Part shown: piece by piece, positions 27,242 through 36,686 of the stretch
How positions within the stretch are numbered: the stretch's first letter is position 1
How the letters are laid out: each line of letters opens with the position of its first letter
From: Selenomonadaceae bacterium
Lineage (GTDB): Bacteria; Bacillota; Negativicutes; Selenomonadales; Selenomonadaceae
Length of the DNA stretch: 64,000 nucleotides
Direction of reading: 5' to 3'
NCBI GenBank assembly: GCA_017446845.1
Contig: JAFSOQ010000061.1
Coordinates: 20,718 to 84,717 of the forward strand
Notes under the pieces: generated by a model
Database searches by the model: none
What the model saw: only the letters and a program-made list of their open reading frames with translations
What the model was told of the DNA's origin: nothing
Made by a program: the position numbers and the translations under genes

Positions 27242-29291
27242 TGAACTGCTCGAAAAAATTCAGCGCATCGCCGAGACTTGCGAGGGCATTGAAAATAAAG
27301 AAAACGCCCGCCGAATCACTGAACTTAACGGACGGCAAGCCGAATTGCTCGCGCAAAAGGACGAACTCAAAGCTAAACTGTCCGCGCTCGACGGCGAACT
27401 CGGCTCTATCGGCAAGAACATTCAAGACTTGTCCGGCTCCGGTCTCGAAAAAATTTTACAGGCGATTAAAAATCAGCGGTGGTTTTTCTTCGCGAACAAG
27501 CCTAAAATTTTGATGGACAGAGACACCGCGCTCCTTTGGGCTGATTTAAATTATTTCCCTTACGGCAAGAATAACAACAGCTATGATTATTCAAATTCCA
27601 ATTCCTACGGTGAAGTAAGAAATTTAATCACGCAAATAAATTCGGAGAGTTGGGGAAGCTTTAACGATTGGCAAATTCCGACGACATTCGAGTTGTGGAA
27701 AATGATTGAAGATATATCTTTTCCATTTAAGCATGGAGATTATTGGCGCATAAGAGATGATCGTAACTGTTGGTGTGTGAATAATAATGGCTATCTTATT
27801 GCAAAAAGTCTTTGTTATAATGGAGCAACAAACGGTCTTAGTGAAAGTTGGACTTGCGCAGTGATTCCCTGCAGTCATGTTTATGTGCCGACCGATTACG
27901 AAAATAATATTTCGCCGTCGAATAATTTCTACACGGAGACGGAGAAACTTCAATTCACGCTTAATGTCTTTGTACAGAATGATTTGATTCCGATGTTCAA
28001 AGACGAGGCGATAACTCAACTGTACAGAAAAATTTTCGTCGACAAGCCTGCGCTAATGAAAGAACTCGCCGAAGTCGAAGCGCAAATCGCCGAAGCCGGT
28101 CAGATAAAGTTGACGGCGGATTTCAATTACAAGCCGCTCCTCGCGAAATATGACGTTGCGGCAACCGCGAAGTCGCCGATAAAATACTTTGACGCGGTAT
28201 TGAACTTGACGGACGAATTTTTGGATATTCTGCAGGATTACGAATCAGCGCAATCGGAGACAATCGCGGAGTTTTTAAAAATCGCGCCCAAGCTCAAGAC
28301 AAACTACACGGACAGCCCTAATCTCACTGAGGAAGAAAATTCGTTGCTCGCCGAACGTCAGAACTTTTTGGCGCAACGTCTGGAACTCGGCACCGATGAA
28401 CCCAAGCGAAAAATTTTATCCGTCAAGGCGCAGGCAGAAAGATTTTTTGAACGTCTGGATATGATTAACAGCGGTGAAAAATCGATTCGCGAACTTGCTA
28501 TCCTTCAAGCAGAAACCCGCGCCGATTTTGAATTGCTGGCAGAAAATTTGGCGCGCATCATTCTCGACACGCAACACAAAGTTGATTTCTTCATCGCGAA
28601 CAAAGATTTTGTTTCAAACGTCGTGGAGGCACAGGCGGTCTGGAGTGACGATTATAAAGCGTTCAAGACCGGCAGGCGCGAGGAGTTGAAGTCAATCTGC
28701 GACGAGGAAGGTATCGACGAGGAAATTTTTGACGCGTGGTATGACGATTGGCAGAGAAGTCGTTTTGCGATTGAACAAAAATTTTTGCCGCTCGTCAAGT
28801 TTGCTTTGGACGGACATTTTTTGAACGCCGTTTACGATATTCTTGGGAACTTGCAAGTTTATCGCGATTCGGTCGACAAATTTTATCTGCACGAGCGGAA
28901 GAATATTTATCAGAAGTTCGCGTTCACGTCGGGCGGCGATTTGCAAGAAAAGTTCGAGACGGAGAACGAGCTTTATAAATTGGCGGAAAAACTTCAGCGC
29001 AATTTGCAGACGATAATTTTTTTCTGCGACAAGACCGAGGAACGAGTTTTCCTGCTCAAATGGTCGGAGACGCTTTTGAATTTGCCGCTTGACGAGATAA
29101 GCTATTTCATCAGCGACCGCGAACTTAAATCAATTTCGGAGGAAAATTTGACACAGTTCGCCGAGTTGCGTCAACAAAATTTTGCAACGTATCTTTACGA
29201 CGGCAAAGCTTACGGCGAGGCAATTCAGCGGCGCGAACAAGAATATAATGCGCTGATTTCCCGTATGCGCGAGGATTTGCATAAATCATAA
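27216..29291 (+). CDS. Large coiled-coil protein with DUF1566-like domain
   Basis: The 691-residue protein starts with a coiled coil (about 1-85). Next comes a domain at about 95-230 reading MDRDTALLWADLNYFPYG, WGSFNDWQIPTTFELWKMI and YWRIRDDRNCWCVN, which resembles DUF1566 (Lcl-type, C-type-lectin-like) domains. The last 450 residues are predicted mostly helical with no signal peptide. The part near 27700-27880 uses less biased codons than its flanks. I do not recognise the whole protein. It overlaps the IIA gene, so the two probably work in one unit. Confidence 0.7.
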   Translation: MENLLRQRDELLEKIQRIAETCEGIENKENARRITELNGRQAELLAQKDELKAKLSALDGELGSIGKNIQDLSGSGLEKILQAIKNQRWFFFANKPKILMDRDTALLWADLNYFPYGKNNNSYDYSNSNSYGEVRNLITQINSESWGSFNDWQIPTTFELWKMIEDISFPFKHGDYWRIRDDRNCWCVNNNGYLIAKSLCYNGATNGLSESWTCAVIPCSHVYVPTDYENNISPSNNFYTETEKLQFTLNVFVQNDLIPMFKDEAITQLYRKIFVDKPALMKELAEVEAQIAEAGQIKLTADFNYKPLLAKYDVAATAKSPIKYFDAVLNLTDEFLDILQDYESAQSETIAEFLKIAPKLKTNYTDSPNLTEEENSLLAERQNFLAQRLELGTDEPKRKILSVKAQAERFFERLDMINSGEKSIRELAILQAETRADFELLAENLARIILDTQHKVDFFIANKDFVSNVVEAQAVWSDDYKAFKTGRREELKSICDEEGIDEEIFDAWYDDWQRSRFAIEQKFLPLVKFALDGHFLNAVYDILGNLQVYRDSVDKFYLHERKNIYQKFAFTSGGDLQEKFETENELYKLAEKLQRNLQTIIFFCDKTEERVFLLKWSETLLNLPLDEISYFISDRELKSISEENLTQFAELRQQNFATYLYDGKAYGEAIQRREQEYNALISRMREDLHKS

Positions 29292-29430
29292 AATCAACGA
29301 TGTAAAAACGTTTTCTTAACCTGAAAATCATCATTAAACTCAATCTGAATGAAGAGGTTCTGCGCAGTCCATACTGTCAAGAGAGAACGCTCCGCAAGCA
29401 AAAGAAAGTATGAGAAAACAACGCAACGCC

Positions 29431-29459
29431 TTGACGATAATTGAAAAATGATTTACTAT
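29431..29459 (+). promoter_or_regulatory. Putative promoter for the S55 peptidase gene
   Basis: TTGACG and TACTAT are spaced by 17 bases and end 35 bp before the start. The 200-bp gap preceding it (29292-29430) holds nothing else I can identify. Confidence 0.6.
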
Positions 29460-29493
29460 TCCTTAAGCAGATAAAAAGTTTTCGCGTTCCGGA

Positions 29494-31299
29494 ATGGAGT
29501 TGAAAGACTTGCACAAATTATTTTTGAAATTATTTTTAGCCGTCGTGCTGATGTTATTGGTCACACCGCGCACGACATTGGCAATGCCCGAAATTTATCC
29601 CTTCGACCAATTAAGGAGCGGCATGAGCGGCAAAGCTTATACGGTCGTCGACGGCTCCGGCAAGATTGAAAATTTCGATGTAAATATTATCGGCTTGACG
29701 GACGAAGGCAAAGGCTCCAAACGCATGATTATGGCGCAGGCGTCGGGCGAAGTCATAAAACGGACGGGCGGTATCTTGCAGGGCATGAGCGGCAGCCCCG
29801 TTTACATTAACGGCAAACTCGTCGGCGCACTCGCTGCCACGCTTAAGGAAATGGACCCTTACACCGTTTTTATCACGCCGATTGAAAGTATGATTGAACT
29901 TTGGACGCTCCCCGACCCCAAAGCCCAAGTAAATCATTTTAAAACCGTCAGAGTAATCAAAGAAGAAAATAAATCCGACGAATCCGAAATGGAAGACGAA
30001 TCAGCAGCTGAAGAAATTGACGAAGGCAACGAACCCGAAGAACTCGGCGCAATTTATTTGAGCGGTTTTGATGCGAACGGCGCAAAATTTTTACAGCGGG
30101 AATTGGGCTTGAAAAAATTGCAAGCACCGCCCGTTATACCCGAACGCGGCATTCAACTCGACGCAACCGTTGAACCCGGCTCGGCTTTGGGTGTAGCAAT
30201 TATTTACGGCGATTTTTCTTTGGGCGCGACGGGTACTGTTACCGCCGTCGACGGCAAGAAAATTTTGGCGTTCGGACATTCCTTCACACACGGCGGCAAC
30301 GTCAATTATTTCATGACGGATGCCTCGGTTATCGGCTCGGTGAGCGGTGCCATGGGTAACGGCGTCAAACTCGCGGGAATCGGTCACATTATCGGGCGCG
30401 TCAATCAAGACAGAGAATCGGGCATTGCAGGCATTTTGGGAACGTTCCCTGCCGTCGTGCCAATCACCGTCACGGTTAGAGACAACTCGCTTGAAAAGCA
30501 GGAAACTTACAACGCGACGATTGCTTACAATGAAAATCTCGTTCCCAAGCTCGGCGCGTCGATTGCTTACACCGCATTGAGCAAAATGGCTGACTCGCTC
30601 GCCGAAAGCACTGTTGAAATTGATTTTAACGTCAAGACCAATGCTGTTGACGGCGGCGAATTGACTCGGAAAAATATGTTCTATAATCCTTCGGACGTCG
30701 GTCAAGTTGCCGTCCTTGAACTCATGCAAGCTCTTAATCTCGTTTGCTCCAACACCAAGGAAGAGTCAAATATTTTCGGCGTCGACGTAAATATTTCTTT
30801 TGAGACGGAGCGGCGCACGGCGTCGATAATTTCCGTCACGCCCGACAAAAAAAGGGTTAAGCCCGGCGAAACGATTAACTTGACTGTCGAGTTGCAACCC
30901 TATCGCAAGCCGACGGAAAAAGTTATCATGCCTTACACCGTACCTTTGACGGCGCGTCAAGGAAATTTGGCTTTGGAAATTCACGGCGGCGCACTCGTTC
31001 CCGTCAATCAGGCAATGGCTAACGCGGGAATTATCACGGCTGATTCAAACAAAAGCTACGAAGAAAAAATTAAAGATTTCCTCAAGACCGGCAAAAATAA
31101 TCAGCTCGTCGTTGAAGTCGGCGGCTCCAATGAAGTCAAAACCGATAAGCAAATTCGTCAAGAAATTGCTCAAGCCAAACGCGCTCAGGCTCGGCTGAAA
31201 AAGGAAGGTGTGACTTCCAAGAAAGTGGACAGCAAAGTTGACACGAACTATATAATTGATAACGTCATGCGCACTACTTTAAGCGTCGAAAAAGTTTAA
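29494..31299 (+). CDS. SpoIVB-like S55 family serine peptidase
   Basis: A signal peptide or anchor (LFLKLFLAVVLMLLVTPRTTLA) leads a 601-residue exported protein. Motifs of the S55 peptidase family are clear: IYPFDQLRSGMSGKAYTVV, the nucleophile block ILQGMSGSPVYINGKLVGALA, GATGTVTAVDGKKILAFGHSFTHGGNV, and MGNGVKLAGIGHIIGRVNQDR. In spore formers SpoIVB cleaves in the intermembrane space; here the role is likely envelope processing. A TTG at 29509 with GGAG nine bases upstream is a good alternative start. An acidic linker lies near residues 150-180. Confidence 0.85.
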   Translation: MELKDLHKLFLKLFLAVVLMLLVTPRTTLAMPEIYPFDQLRSGMSGKAYTVVDGSGKIENFDVNIIGLTDEGKGSKRMIMAQASGEVIKRTGGILQGMSGSPVYINGKLVGALAATLKEMDPYTVFITPIESMIELWTLPDPKAQVNHFKTVRVIKEENKSDESEMEDESAAEEIDEGNEPEELGAIYLSGFDANGAKFLQRELGLKKLQAPPVIPERGIQLDATVEPGSALGVAIIYGDFSLGATGTVTAVDGKKILAFGHSFTHGGNVNYFMTDASVIGSVSGAMGNGVKLAGIGHIIGRVNQDRESGIAGILGTFPAVVPITVTVRDNSLEKQETYNATIAYNENLVPKLGASIAYTALSKMADSLAESTVEIDFNVKTNAVDGGELTRKNMFYNPSDVGQVAVLELMQALNLVCSNTKEESNIFGVDVNISFETERRTASIISVTPDKKRVKPGETINLTVELQPYRKPTEKVIMPYTVPLTARQGNLALEIHGGALVPVNQAMANAGIITADSNKSYEEKIKDFLKTGKNNQLVVEVGGSNEVKTDKQIRQEIAQAKRAQARLKKEGVTSKKVDSKVDTNYIIDNVMRTTLSVEKV

Positions 31300-31300
31300 T

Positions 31301-31378
31301 TTAGGAATAAGGAATCAGGAACCGGGAACTGGTTTAAACTCTTCCGGTTCCCAGTTCTTGGTTCCAAGTTCCTAAGGA
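31301..31378. repeat. Heptad hairpin array (GGGAACC type) before murA
   Basis: GGAATAA-GGAATCA-GGAACCG-GGAACTGG forms one arm and CCGGTTCCCAGTTCTTGGTTCC the other. The array ends in CTAAGGAGG, which is the murA ribosome-binding site. Confidence 0.9.
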
Positions 31379-31389
31379 GGATTGAGATT

Positions 31390-32655
31390 TTGGAAATACT
31401 TGTAATAAAAGGCGGTAATCGATTGCGCGGCACGGTAAAAATCAGCGGCGCAAAAAATGCCGTCCTGCCTGTCATAGCGGCGACGCTCCTCGGTCAAGAC
31501 AAGGAGACTTGCTTGGACGAAGTGCCTAACCTCGACGACGTGCGAACTATCAGCGAAGTTTTGCGCACGCTCGGCGTCAAGGTTCGTCACGAGCCGGAAA
31601 ACAATAAACTTTATGTCGATGCCTCGTCGATTGAAAATATAACTGCTCCTTATGATTTGGTCAGAAGAATGCGCGCTTCATTTTTGATAATGGGACCTTT
31701 GTTGGCTCGTTTGGGTTCGGCGAAAATTTCTTTGCCGGGCGGTTGCGCTATCGGAACTCGTCCGATTGATTTGCACTTGAAAGGCTTTGAGGCACTCGGC
31801 GCGAAAATTTCAATCGGGCACGGCTACATTGAAGCGGTTGCCCCCGACGGATTGAAGGGCGCACAAATTTATCTTGACTTCCCCAGCGTCGGCGCGACCG
31901 AAAATATTTTAATGGCGGCGTCGATGGCTCAAGGTCAAACGATTATCGAAAATCCCGCGCAGGAGCCGGAAATTGTCGACTTGGCAAATTATCTGAACAT
32001 CATGGGCGCGAACATTCGCGGCGCGGGCACCAACGTCATAAAAGTTGAAGGCGCGAAAAAATTAATCGCTCGCGACTACACTATTATTCCAGACCGAATC
32101 GAGGCGGGAACTTACATGATAGCCGCCGCAATGACGCGCGGTGACGTTTACATTGCCAACGCAATCAGCGAACACCTTAAACCCGTCATTGCCAAGCTCA
32201 AGGAAGCGGGCGTTAAAGTTATCGAGGACGTGGACGGTATCAGAGTTATTTGCGACCGTCGTCCGCGAGCCGTCGACATAAAAACTTTGCCCTATCCCGG
32301 TTTCCCGACCGATATGCAAGCGCAATTCATGGCTATGCTTACAATTTCGCAGGGCACGAGCATGGTGACCGAAACTGTTTTTGAAAATCGATTTATGCAC
32401 GTCGACGAACTGCGACGCATGGGCGCACGGATTAAAATTGACGGACGCACCTCGGTCGTCGAAGGTCAAGAAAAATTGACGGGCTGTCAAGTCAAAGCGA
32501 CTGACCTCCGTGCAGGTGCTGCGATAGTTTTGGCGGCTCTCGTTGCCGAAGGTGAAACTCAAGTCGGTTATATTCACCACATTGACCGCGGCTATGATAA
32601 TTTGGTTCAAAAACTTGTAAGCTTGGGCGCGGACATAAAACGTGTCGAACGATAA
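31390..32655 (+). CDS. murA: UDP-N-acetylglucosamine 1-carboxyvinyltransferase
   Basis: MurA transfers enolpyruvate to UDP-GlcNAc, the first committed step of peptidoglycan synthesis and the fosfomycin target. [10 protein letters not shown] (Lys22 region), the catalytic cysteine in [15 protein letters not shown] (Cys119), [16 protein letters not shown] and [12 protein letters not shown] are conserved. The 421-residue length is normal. A TTG start follows AAGGAGG. Confidence 0.97.
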   Translation: MEILVIKGGNRLRGTVKISGAKNAVLPVIAATLLGQDKETCLDEVPNLDDVRTISEVLRTLGVKVRHEPENNKLYVDASSIENITAPYDLVRRMRASFLIMGPLLARLGSAKISLPGGCAIGTRPIDLHLKGFEALGAKISIGHGYIEAVAPDGLKGAQIYLDFPSVGATENILMAASMAQGQTIIENPAQEPEIVDLANYLNIMGANIRGAGTNVIKVEGAKKLIARDYTIIPDRIEAGTYMIAAAMTRGDVYIANAISEHLKPVIAKLKEAGVKVIEDVDGIRVICDRRPRAVDIKTLPYPGFPTDMQAQFMAMLTISQGTSMVTETVFENRFMHVDELRRMGARIKIDGRTSVVEGQEKLTGCQVKATDLRAGAAIVLAALVAEGETQVGYIHHIDRGYDNLVQKLVSLGADIKRVER

Positions 32656-32662
32656 AAAAATC

Positions 32663-32696
32663 GGCTGTCGATACCGGCAGTCATTTTTTTTTTTTT
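32663..32696 (+). terminator. Rho-independent terminator after murA
   Basis: An 8-pair stem (GGCTGTCG / CGGCAGTC) is followed by 13 T. The last two T are shared with the next promoter's -35 box. Confidence 0.85.
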
Positions 32697-32723
32697 GACA
32701 ATATCGTTGTCATTTGCTACAAA
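32695..32723 (+). promoter_or_regulatory. Promoter of the DUF4127 gene
   Basis: A perfect TTGACA is followed after 17 bases by TACAAA. It overlaps the murA terminator T-run. Confidence 0.7.
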
Positions 32724-32753
32724 AGGTTTGAATTTTATTAAGGAGGAATCTTT

Positions 32754-34313
32754 ATGCTGAAAAAATTTTTCTTGACGCTCGCTGTAATTTTTTTCCTCAT
32801 GCCGAGCGTTTACGCTGAAAGAATTTTATTCATTCCGCACGACGACCGCCCTGTTTCTTCTCAACATCCCGCTGATGTCGTCGCTCAGCTCGGTTACGAA
32901 GTTATTTCGCCGCCGACCGAACTTTTGACGCAGCCCGAAGAACTTTGGGCTTGGTTTTTCGAGAACGCACCTTTCGCGAATGCCGCAGTTGTCTCCTCTG
33001 ACGCGCTGCTTTACAAAGGTTTGATTCCTTCGCGCTCTCACGAAATTCCCGCGGAAGTTTTAAATTCTCGCGTCGAAAATTTTAAAATCCTCCGTGAAAA
33101 AAATCCGAATCTCAATTTATATCTTTTCGGCTCGCTTATGCGTACTCCTCATGTCGGCACGCCGGGTGACCGCGAAGAACCTGCCTATTACGGGCAATAC
33201 GGCACGCAAATTTTCCAACTCACCAGGCTTTTGGATAAGCAGGAAATTTCCAAACTCAGCGGCGCGGAGAAAAAATATCTCGCCGAACTTGAAAAGGCAA
33301 TTCCCGACGAAATTTTGGACGATTGGTTCGCTCGTCGGGCAAAAAATCTTGCCGCCACGAAAAAACTTTTGGACTTCACGCACGACGATATTATTAACTT
33401 TTTTATCATCGGTCGCGACGATAACGCCCCGCTCAGTCAAACTCACCGCGAAAATCGTCAGCTGCTCGAATACATGAAAAATATTCCGAAGACTAAGGCT
33501 CAATCGCACGCCGGCATTGATGAATTTGCCATGTTGCTTTTAACTCGCGCCGTAAATGATTTAAATTGCGACCTGCCCTTCGTAAATGTTCAATTTAATC
33601 GCGGCGTCGGCGCAAAAACTATCCCGCATTACTCCGACGAGGAAATTGGGCAGTCAATTCGCGACGAAATCGTAATTGCGGGTGGCATGTTCGTTCCCAA
33701 GCCCGAACGCGCCGATTTTGTCCTCTACGTCAATACCGACCCTAAAGGCAATAATTACGAGCCGCACAATTCCTGCCCGCCGGTACCTTTGAGTAAAAAA
33801 ATGGAAAAATATTTTGCTCGCAACGCTGAATATTTCTCCGCAATGGTTGAGGACGCCGTTAATAAAAATTTGCCCGTCGGTATCGCCGATATTATTGACG
33901 CGAACGGCGCAGATAATTTTTTGATGGAGCAACTCTATGAGAAAAATTTGCTCTTCAAGCTGCAGGCTTACGGCGGCTGGAATACTGCGACCAATACTTC
34001 GGGCTTTGCAATCGGCACGGGAATTCTCGCAAAAAAAATGAGCCGTCACTCGATTGACAGACTCCTTGCCACGCGCTACCTCGACGATTGGGCTTATCAG
34101 GCAAACGTCCGCACCCAAATCGCCGATTACCTTACGAAATATCCGAATCCCTATTCAATTTTCTTGAACCTTAGAGAATATGAGCCGGAAGTCGTCAAGC
34201 GCAAAAATGTTCTTATGCACGAGTTCGCCGTCAAGTATTTTCCTCAGTGGAATAATTTTGTTGTCTCGAATCCGTGGCACAGAATGTTTGAGTGCCGAAT
34301 TGACTTTGACTAA
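32754..34313 (+). CDS. DUF4127 family exported protein
   Basis: A signal peptide (LKKFFLTLAVIFFLMPSVYA) precedes a 500-residue domain matching DUF4127: ILFIPHDDRPVSSQ near the mature N-terminus, SSDALLYKGLIPSR, GRDDNAPLS, and YGGWNTATNTSGFAIGTG near the C-terminus. The family is of unknown biochemical function and common in Firmicutes. AAGGAGG precedes the ATG. Its last 83 bp overlap the 3' end of hypF on the opposite strand. Confidence 0.88.
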   Translation: MLKKFFLTLAVIFFLMPSVYAERILFIPHDDRPVSSQHPADVVAQLGYEVISPPTELLTQPEELWAWFFENAPFANAAVVSSDALLYKGLIPSRSHEIPAEVLNSRVENFKILREKNPNLNLYLFGSLMRTPHVGTPGDREEPAYYGQYGTQIFQLTRLLDKQEISKLSGAEKKYLAELEKAIPDEILDDWFARRAKNLAATKKLLDFTHDDIINFFIIGRDDNAPLSQTHRENRQLLEYMKNIPKTKAQSHAGIDEFAMLLLTRAVNDLNCDLPFVNVQFNRGVGAKTIPHYSDEEIGQSIRDEIVIAGGMFVPKPERADFVLYVNTDPKGNNYEPHNSCPPVPLSKKMEKYFARNAEYFSAMVEDAVNKNLPVGIADIIDANGADNFLMEQLYEKNLLFKLQAYGGWNTATNTSGFAIGTGILAKKMSRHSIDRLLATRYLDDWAYQANVRTQIADYLTKYPNPYSIFLNLREYEPEVVKRKNVLMHEFAVKYFPQWNNFVVSNPWHRMFECRIDFD

Positions 34314-36531
34314 CGTAAACCGCTTGACCGAGACAAATTCCGCCGTCGTTGGGCGGGATAAGTTCATGACGTAAAATTTTTAAACTTCGACGACGCAATT
34401 TTTCAATCGTCAACGAAGTCAGCAACGAATTTTGAAATACGCCGCCGCTCAATGCGACGGTTTTTATTTTTGTTAGCTCGCTTATCTCAAAAACTTTTTG
34501 CGCAGTCATTTCGGCAAGTCGTTCGTGAAATAATCTTGCCAAGTCGCAAATATTTTCTCCGTTCATGCGTCGAGTTAAAATCTCGTCAAAAATTTCGTTT
34601 GTCGTCATGTAGGAACCGGGAACCGGGAACTGGGAACTAGATTTTTCGGCGGCGGCTTGAAGTTTCATCGCGGCTTCACCTTCGTAGCTCGAAACTTTGC
34701 AAATATCCAAAATCGCGGCTACTGCGTCGAAAATTCTGCCGACACTCGTCGAACGCACGCAATTTATATTTTTATCAAGCAAAAATTTTTGTCCGAGTAA
34801 ATTTTTTTCGTCGGCAAGATTTAACTCGCGGGCAAGCTCAAAATTTTTCATCAGCGCAACGGCAATGCGCCAACCTTCGCGCGAAGATTTATCGCCGCCC
34901 GCTTGAGTAAACGGTTTAATCGACGCGACGCGCTCAAAATTTTTCGTGTCGCAAATAAAAAATTCGCCGCCCCAAATCGTGCCGTCAAGTCCGTAGCCCG
35001 TGCCGTCGAACGCAACGCCGATAACTTCGCCGTGAAAATTATTTTCCGCCATGCAACTCAAAATGTGCGCGTAGTGATGCTGAACTTTAATCAGCGGCAA
35101 GTCAAATTCCTTAGAAATTTTTTCGGCAAGTGCGGTCGTCTGATAGCGCGGGTGTAAATCGCAGGCAATGACTTCGGGATTAATCTCAAGCAAATTTTTC
35201 ATGCGGGCAATCGATTTTTCCAAAACTTCAACGGTGCGCAGGTCGCTGACGTCTCCGATATACGGCGAGGCATAAAATAAATTGTTCTTCGCGAGGCAAA
35301 AAGTGTTCTTGAGTTCGCCGCCAATCGCCAAGACGGATTTTTTATTTGAATCGTAAAAAATCGGGAGCGGAGCAAATCCTCGACTGCGCCGAATCATCGA
35401 CGGTCGGTCGTCTATAAAGTCCATGACGGAATCATCTGCGCGGAGTAAAATTTTTCTGTCGTGACTTAGAATCGCGTCGCAGTAATCAAAATTTTTCTGC
35501 GCGTCATCGTCATCAATCGTAATCGGCACGCCCGAAGGATTTCCGCTCGTCATAATCAGCGCGTCGGGAAAATTTTTAAGCTCGTCCGGAAAATCAAAGA
35601 TTAAAAGATGTAACGGCGTATAAGGCAGCATGACACCGAGTTTATTTATATCGGGCGCAACGTTTTCAGCGATTGAGCCGATTTTTTTTCGCAAAAGTAC
35701 GATTGGCTTTTGAGGACTGTCCAAAAAAGATTTTTCTACGTCGGATAAAAAACATTCGCGTTCGACGGCGGCAATATCTTTGAACATGACGGCAAAAGGT
35801 TTTGTCGGACGAGTTTTTGAATCGCGCAACTTTTGAACGGCTGAAAAATTTCTCGCGTCGCAAGCCAAATGAAAGCCGCCGATACCTTTTATCGCGACAA
35901 TTCCGCCGTCCGCCAAAATTTTTCTGACGTGACGAATCGCATCCCAATTCCTAATTCCTAATTCCTCATTCCCAATTAAATAAACTTCGGGACCGCAATC
36001 GTTGCAACAAATCGGCTGAGCGTCAAAGCGTCGGCTGTTCGGATTAAAATATTCTTCGGCGCAAGAATCGCACATGGGAAAATCACTCATGGAAGTGCGT
36101 TCGCGGTCGTAAGGCATATTTTTTAAAATGGTCAAGCGCGGACCGCAAGCCGTGCAATTTATAAACGGGTGCAGATATCGGCGGTCATTCGGATTAAAAA
36201 GTTCTTCCTTGCATTTTTCGCAGATTGCAATGTCGGGCGAAACGAAAATATCTCCCGCCTCGTGAACGCTGTCGATAATTTGGAAGTCGGAAAATTTTTT
36301 ATCGGGCAAATTATTCACGTCGACCTTTAAAATTGCCGAGCGCGGAGGATTTTTAGTTTGGAGCGCGTCTAAAAAATTTTTCAAGTCAAAGTCGGAACCT
36401 TGAGCAAAAATTTCGACGTAAGAGCCGCGATTGGCGACGGTGCCGACGATTTTAAATTCATTGGCGATTCGGCTGACGAACGGTCGAAAGCCGACGCCTT
36501 GCACAATCCCGAAAATTTTTATGTTGAGCAA
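34231..36531 (-). CDS. hypF: Carbamoyltransferase HypF ([NiFe] hydrogenase maturation)
   Basis: HypF makes the carbamoyl group that becomes the cyanide ligands of [NiFe] hydrogenases. In order there is an acylphosphatase domain (IVQGVGFRPFVSRIA), two zinc fingers (CEKCKEELF..CTACGPR and CDSCAEEYF..CNDCGPE), a YrdC-like domain (KGIGGFHLACDA) and a Kae1-like domain (HHYAHILSCMAEN, AFDGTGYGLDGTIWGGEFF, ALSGGVFQNSLL). Heptad arrays lie in frame at residues about 184-197 and 631-640, both in variable loops. The C-terminus is about 25 residues longer than expected and overlaps the DUF4127 gene. No other hyp gene is nearby. Confidence 0.95.
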   Translation of the reverse strand: MLNIKIFGIVQGVGFRPFVSRIANEFKIVGTVANRGSYVEIFAQGSDFDLKNFLDALQTKNPPRSAILKVDVNNLPDKKFSDFQIIDSVHEAGDIFVSPDIAICEKCKEELFNPNDRRYLHPFINCTACGPRLTILKNMPYDRERTSMSDFPMCDSCAEEYFNPNSRRFDAQPICCNDCGPEVYLIGNEELGIRNWDAIRHVRKILADGGIVAIKGIGGFHLACDARNFSAVQKLRDSKTRPTKPFAVMFKDIAAVERECFLSDVEKSFLDSPQKPIVLLRKKIGSIAENVAPDINKLGVMLPYTPLHLLIFDFPDELKNFPDALIMTSGNPSGVPITIDDDDAQKNFDYCDAILSHDRKILLRADDSVMDFIDDRPSMIRRSRGFAPLPIFYDSNKKSVLAIGGELKNTFCLAKNNLFYASPYIGDVSDLRTVEVLEKSIARMKNLLEINPEVIACDLHPRYQTTALAEKISKEFDLPLIKVQHHYAHILSCMAENNFHGEVIGVAFDGTGYGLDGTIWGGEFFICDTKNFERVASIKPFTQAGGDKSSREGWRIAVALMKNFELARELNLADEKNLLGQKFLLDKNINCVRSTSVGRIFDAVAAILDICKVSSYEGEAAMKLQAAAEKSSSQFPVPGSYMTTNEIFDEILTRRMNGENICDLARLFHERLAEMTAQKVFEISELTKIKTVALSGGVFQNSLLTSLTIEKLRRRSLKILRHELIPPNDGGICLGQAVYVSQSQFGTQTFCATDSRQQNYSTEENT
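34610..34640. repeat. Heptad array inside hypF (GGGAACC type)
   Basis: GGAACCG-GGAACCG-GGAACTG-GGAACTAG lies in frame in the Kae1-like part of hypF, adding the peptide SSSQFPVPGSY on the minus strand. Confidence 0.9.
35943..35980. repeat. Heptad array inside hypF (CCTAATT type)
   Basis: CCCAATT-CCTAATT-CCTAATT-CCTCATT-CCCAATT lies in frame after the second zinc finger, coding for LIGNEELGIRNW on the minus strand. Confidence 0.9.
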
Positions 36532-36615
36532 AATAATTCGCCTCCCGCGCAGATTTTAGCAAAAAAATTTTCACCATGCCATAAACGCGGTGAGAAGCTT
36601 AAAAATTTTATAATG

Positions 36616-36657
36616 TTGGACGCGACAGCTGTTCCGTCGCTTTTAAAGCGACAAAAA
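36616..36657 (+). repeat. Partial REP-like element
   Basis: GACGCGACAGCTGTTCCGTCGCTTTTAAAGCGACAAAA matches the right half of the 50617 and 50788 elements (CGCGTCCACTGTTCCGCCGCTTTTAAAGCGGC), with compensating changes that keep the palindrome. The left half is absent. Confidence 0.6.
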
Positions 36658-36677
36658 ATCCCGCCGCATTGACGGGA
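36653..36677 (-). terminator. Terminator after plsC-like gene
   Basis: On the minus strand, TCCCGTC-AATG-CGGCGGGA is followed by six T. Confidence 0.7.
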
Positions 36678-36686
36678 GAAAATTTT

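Noticed and set aside
27216..29291. Diversity-generating retroelement target protein
   Set aside because: The DUF1566-like domain recalls C-type-lectin folds, but no reverse transcriptase or template repeat is visible in the window and the domain is not at the C-terminus.
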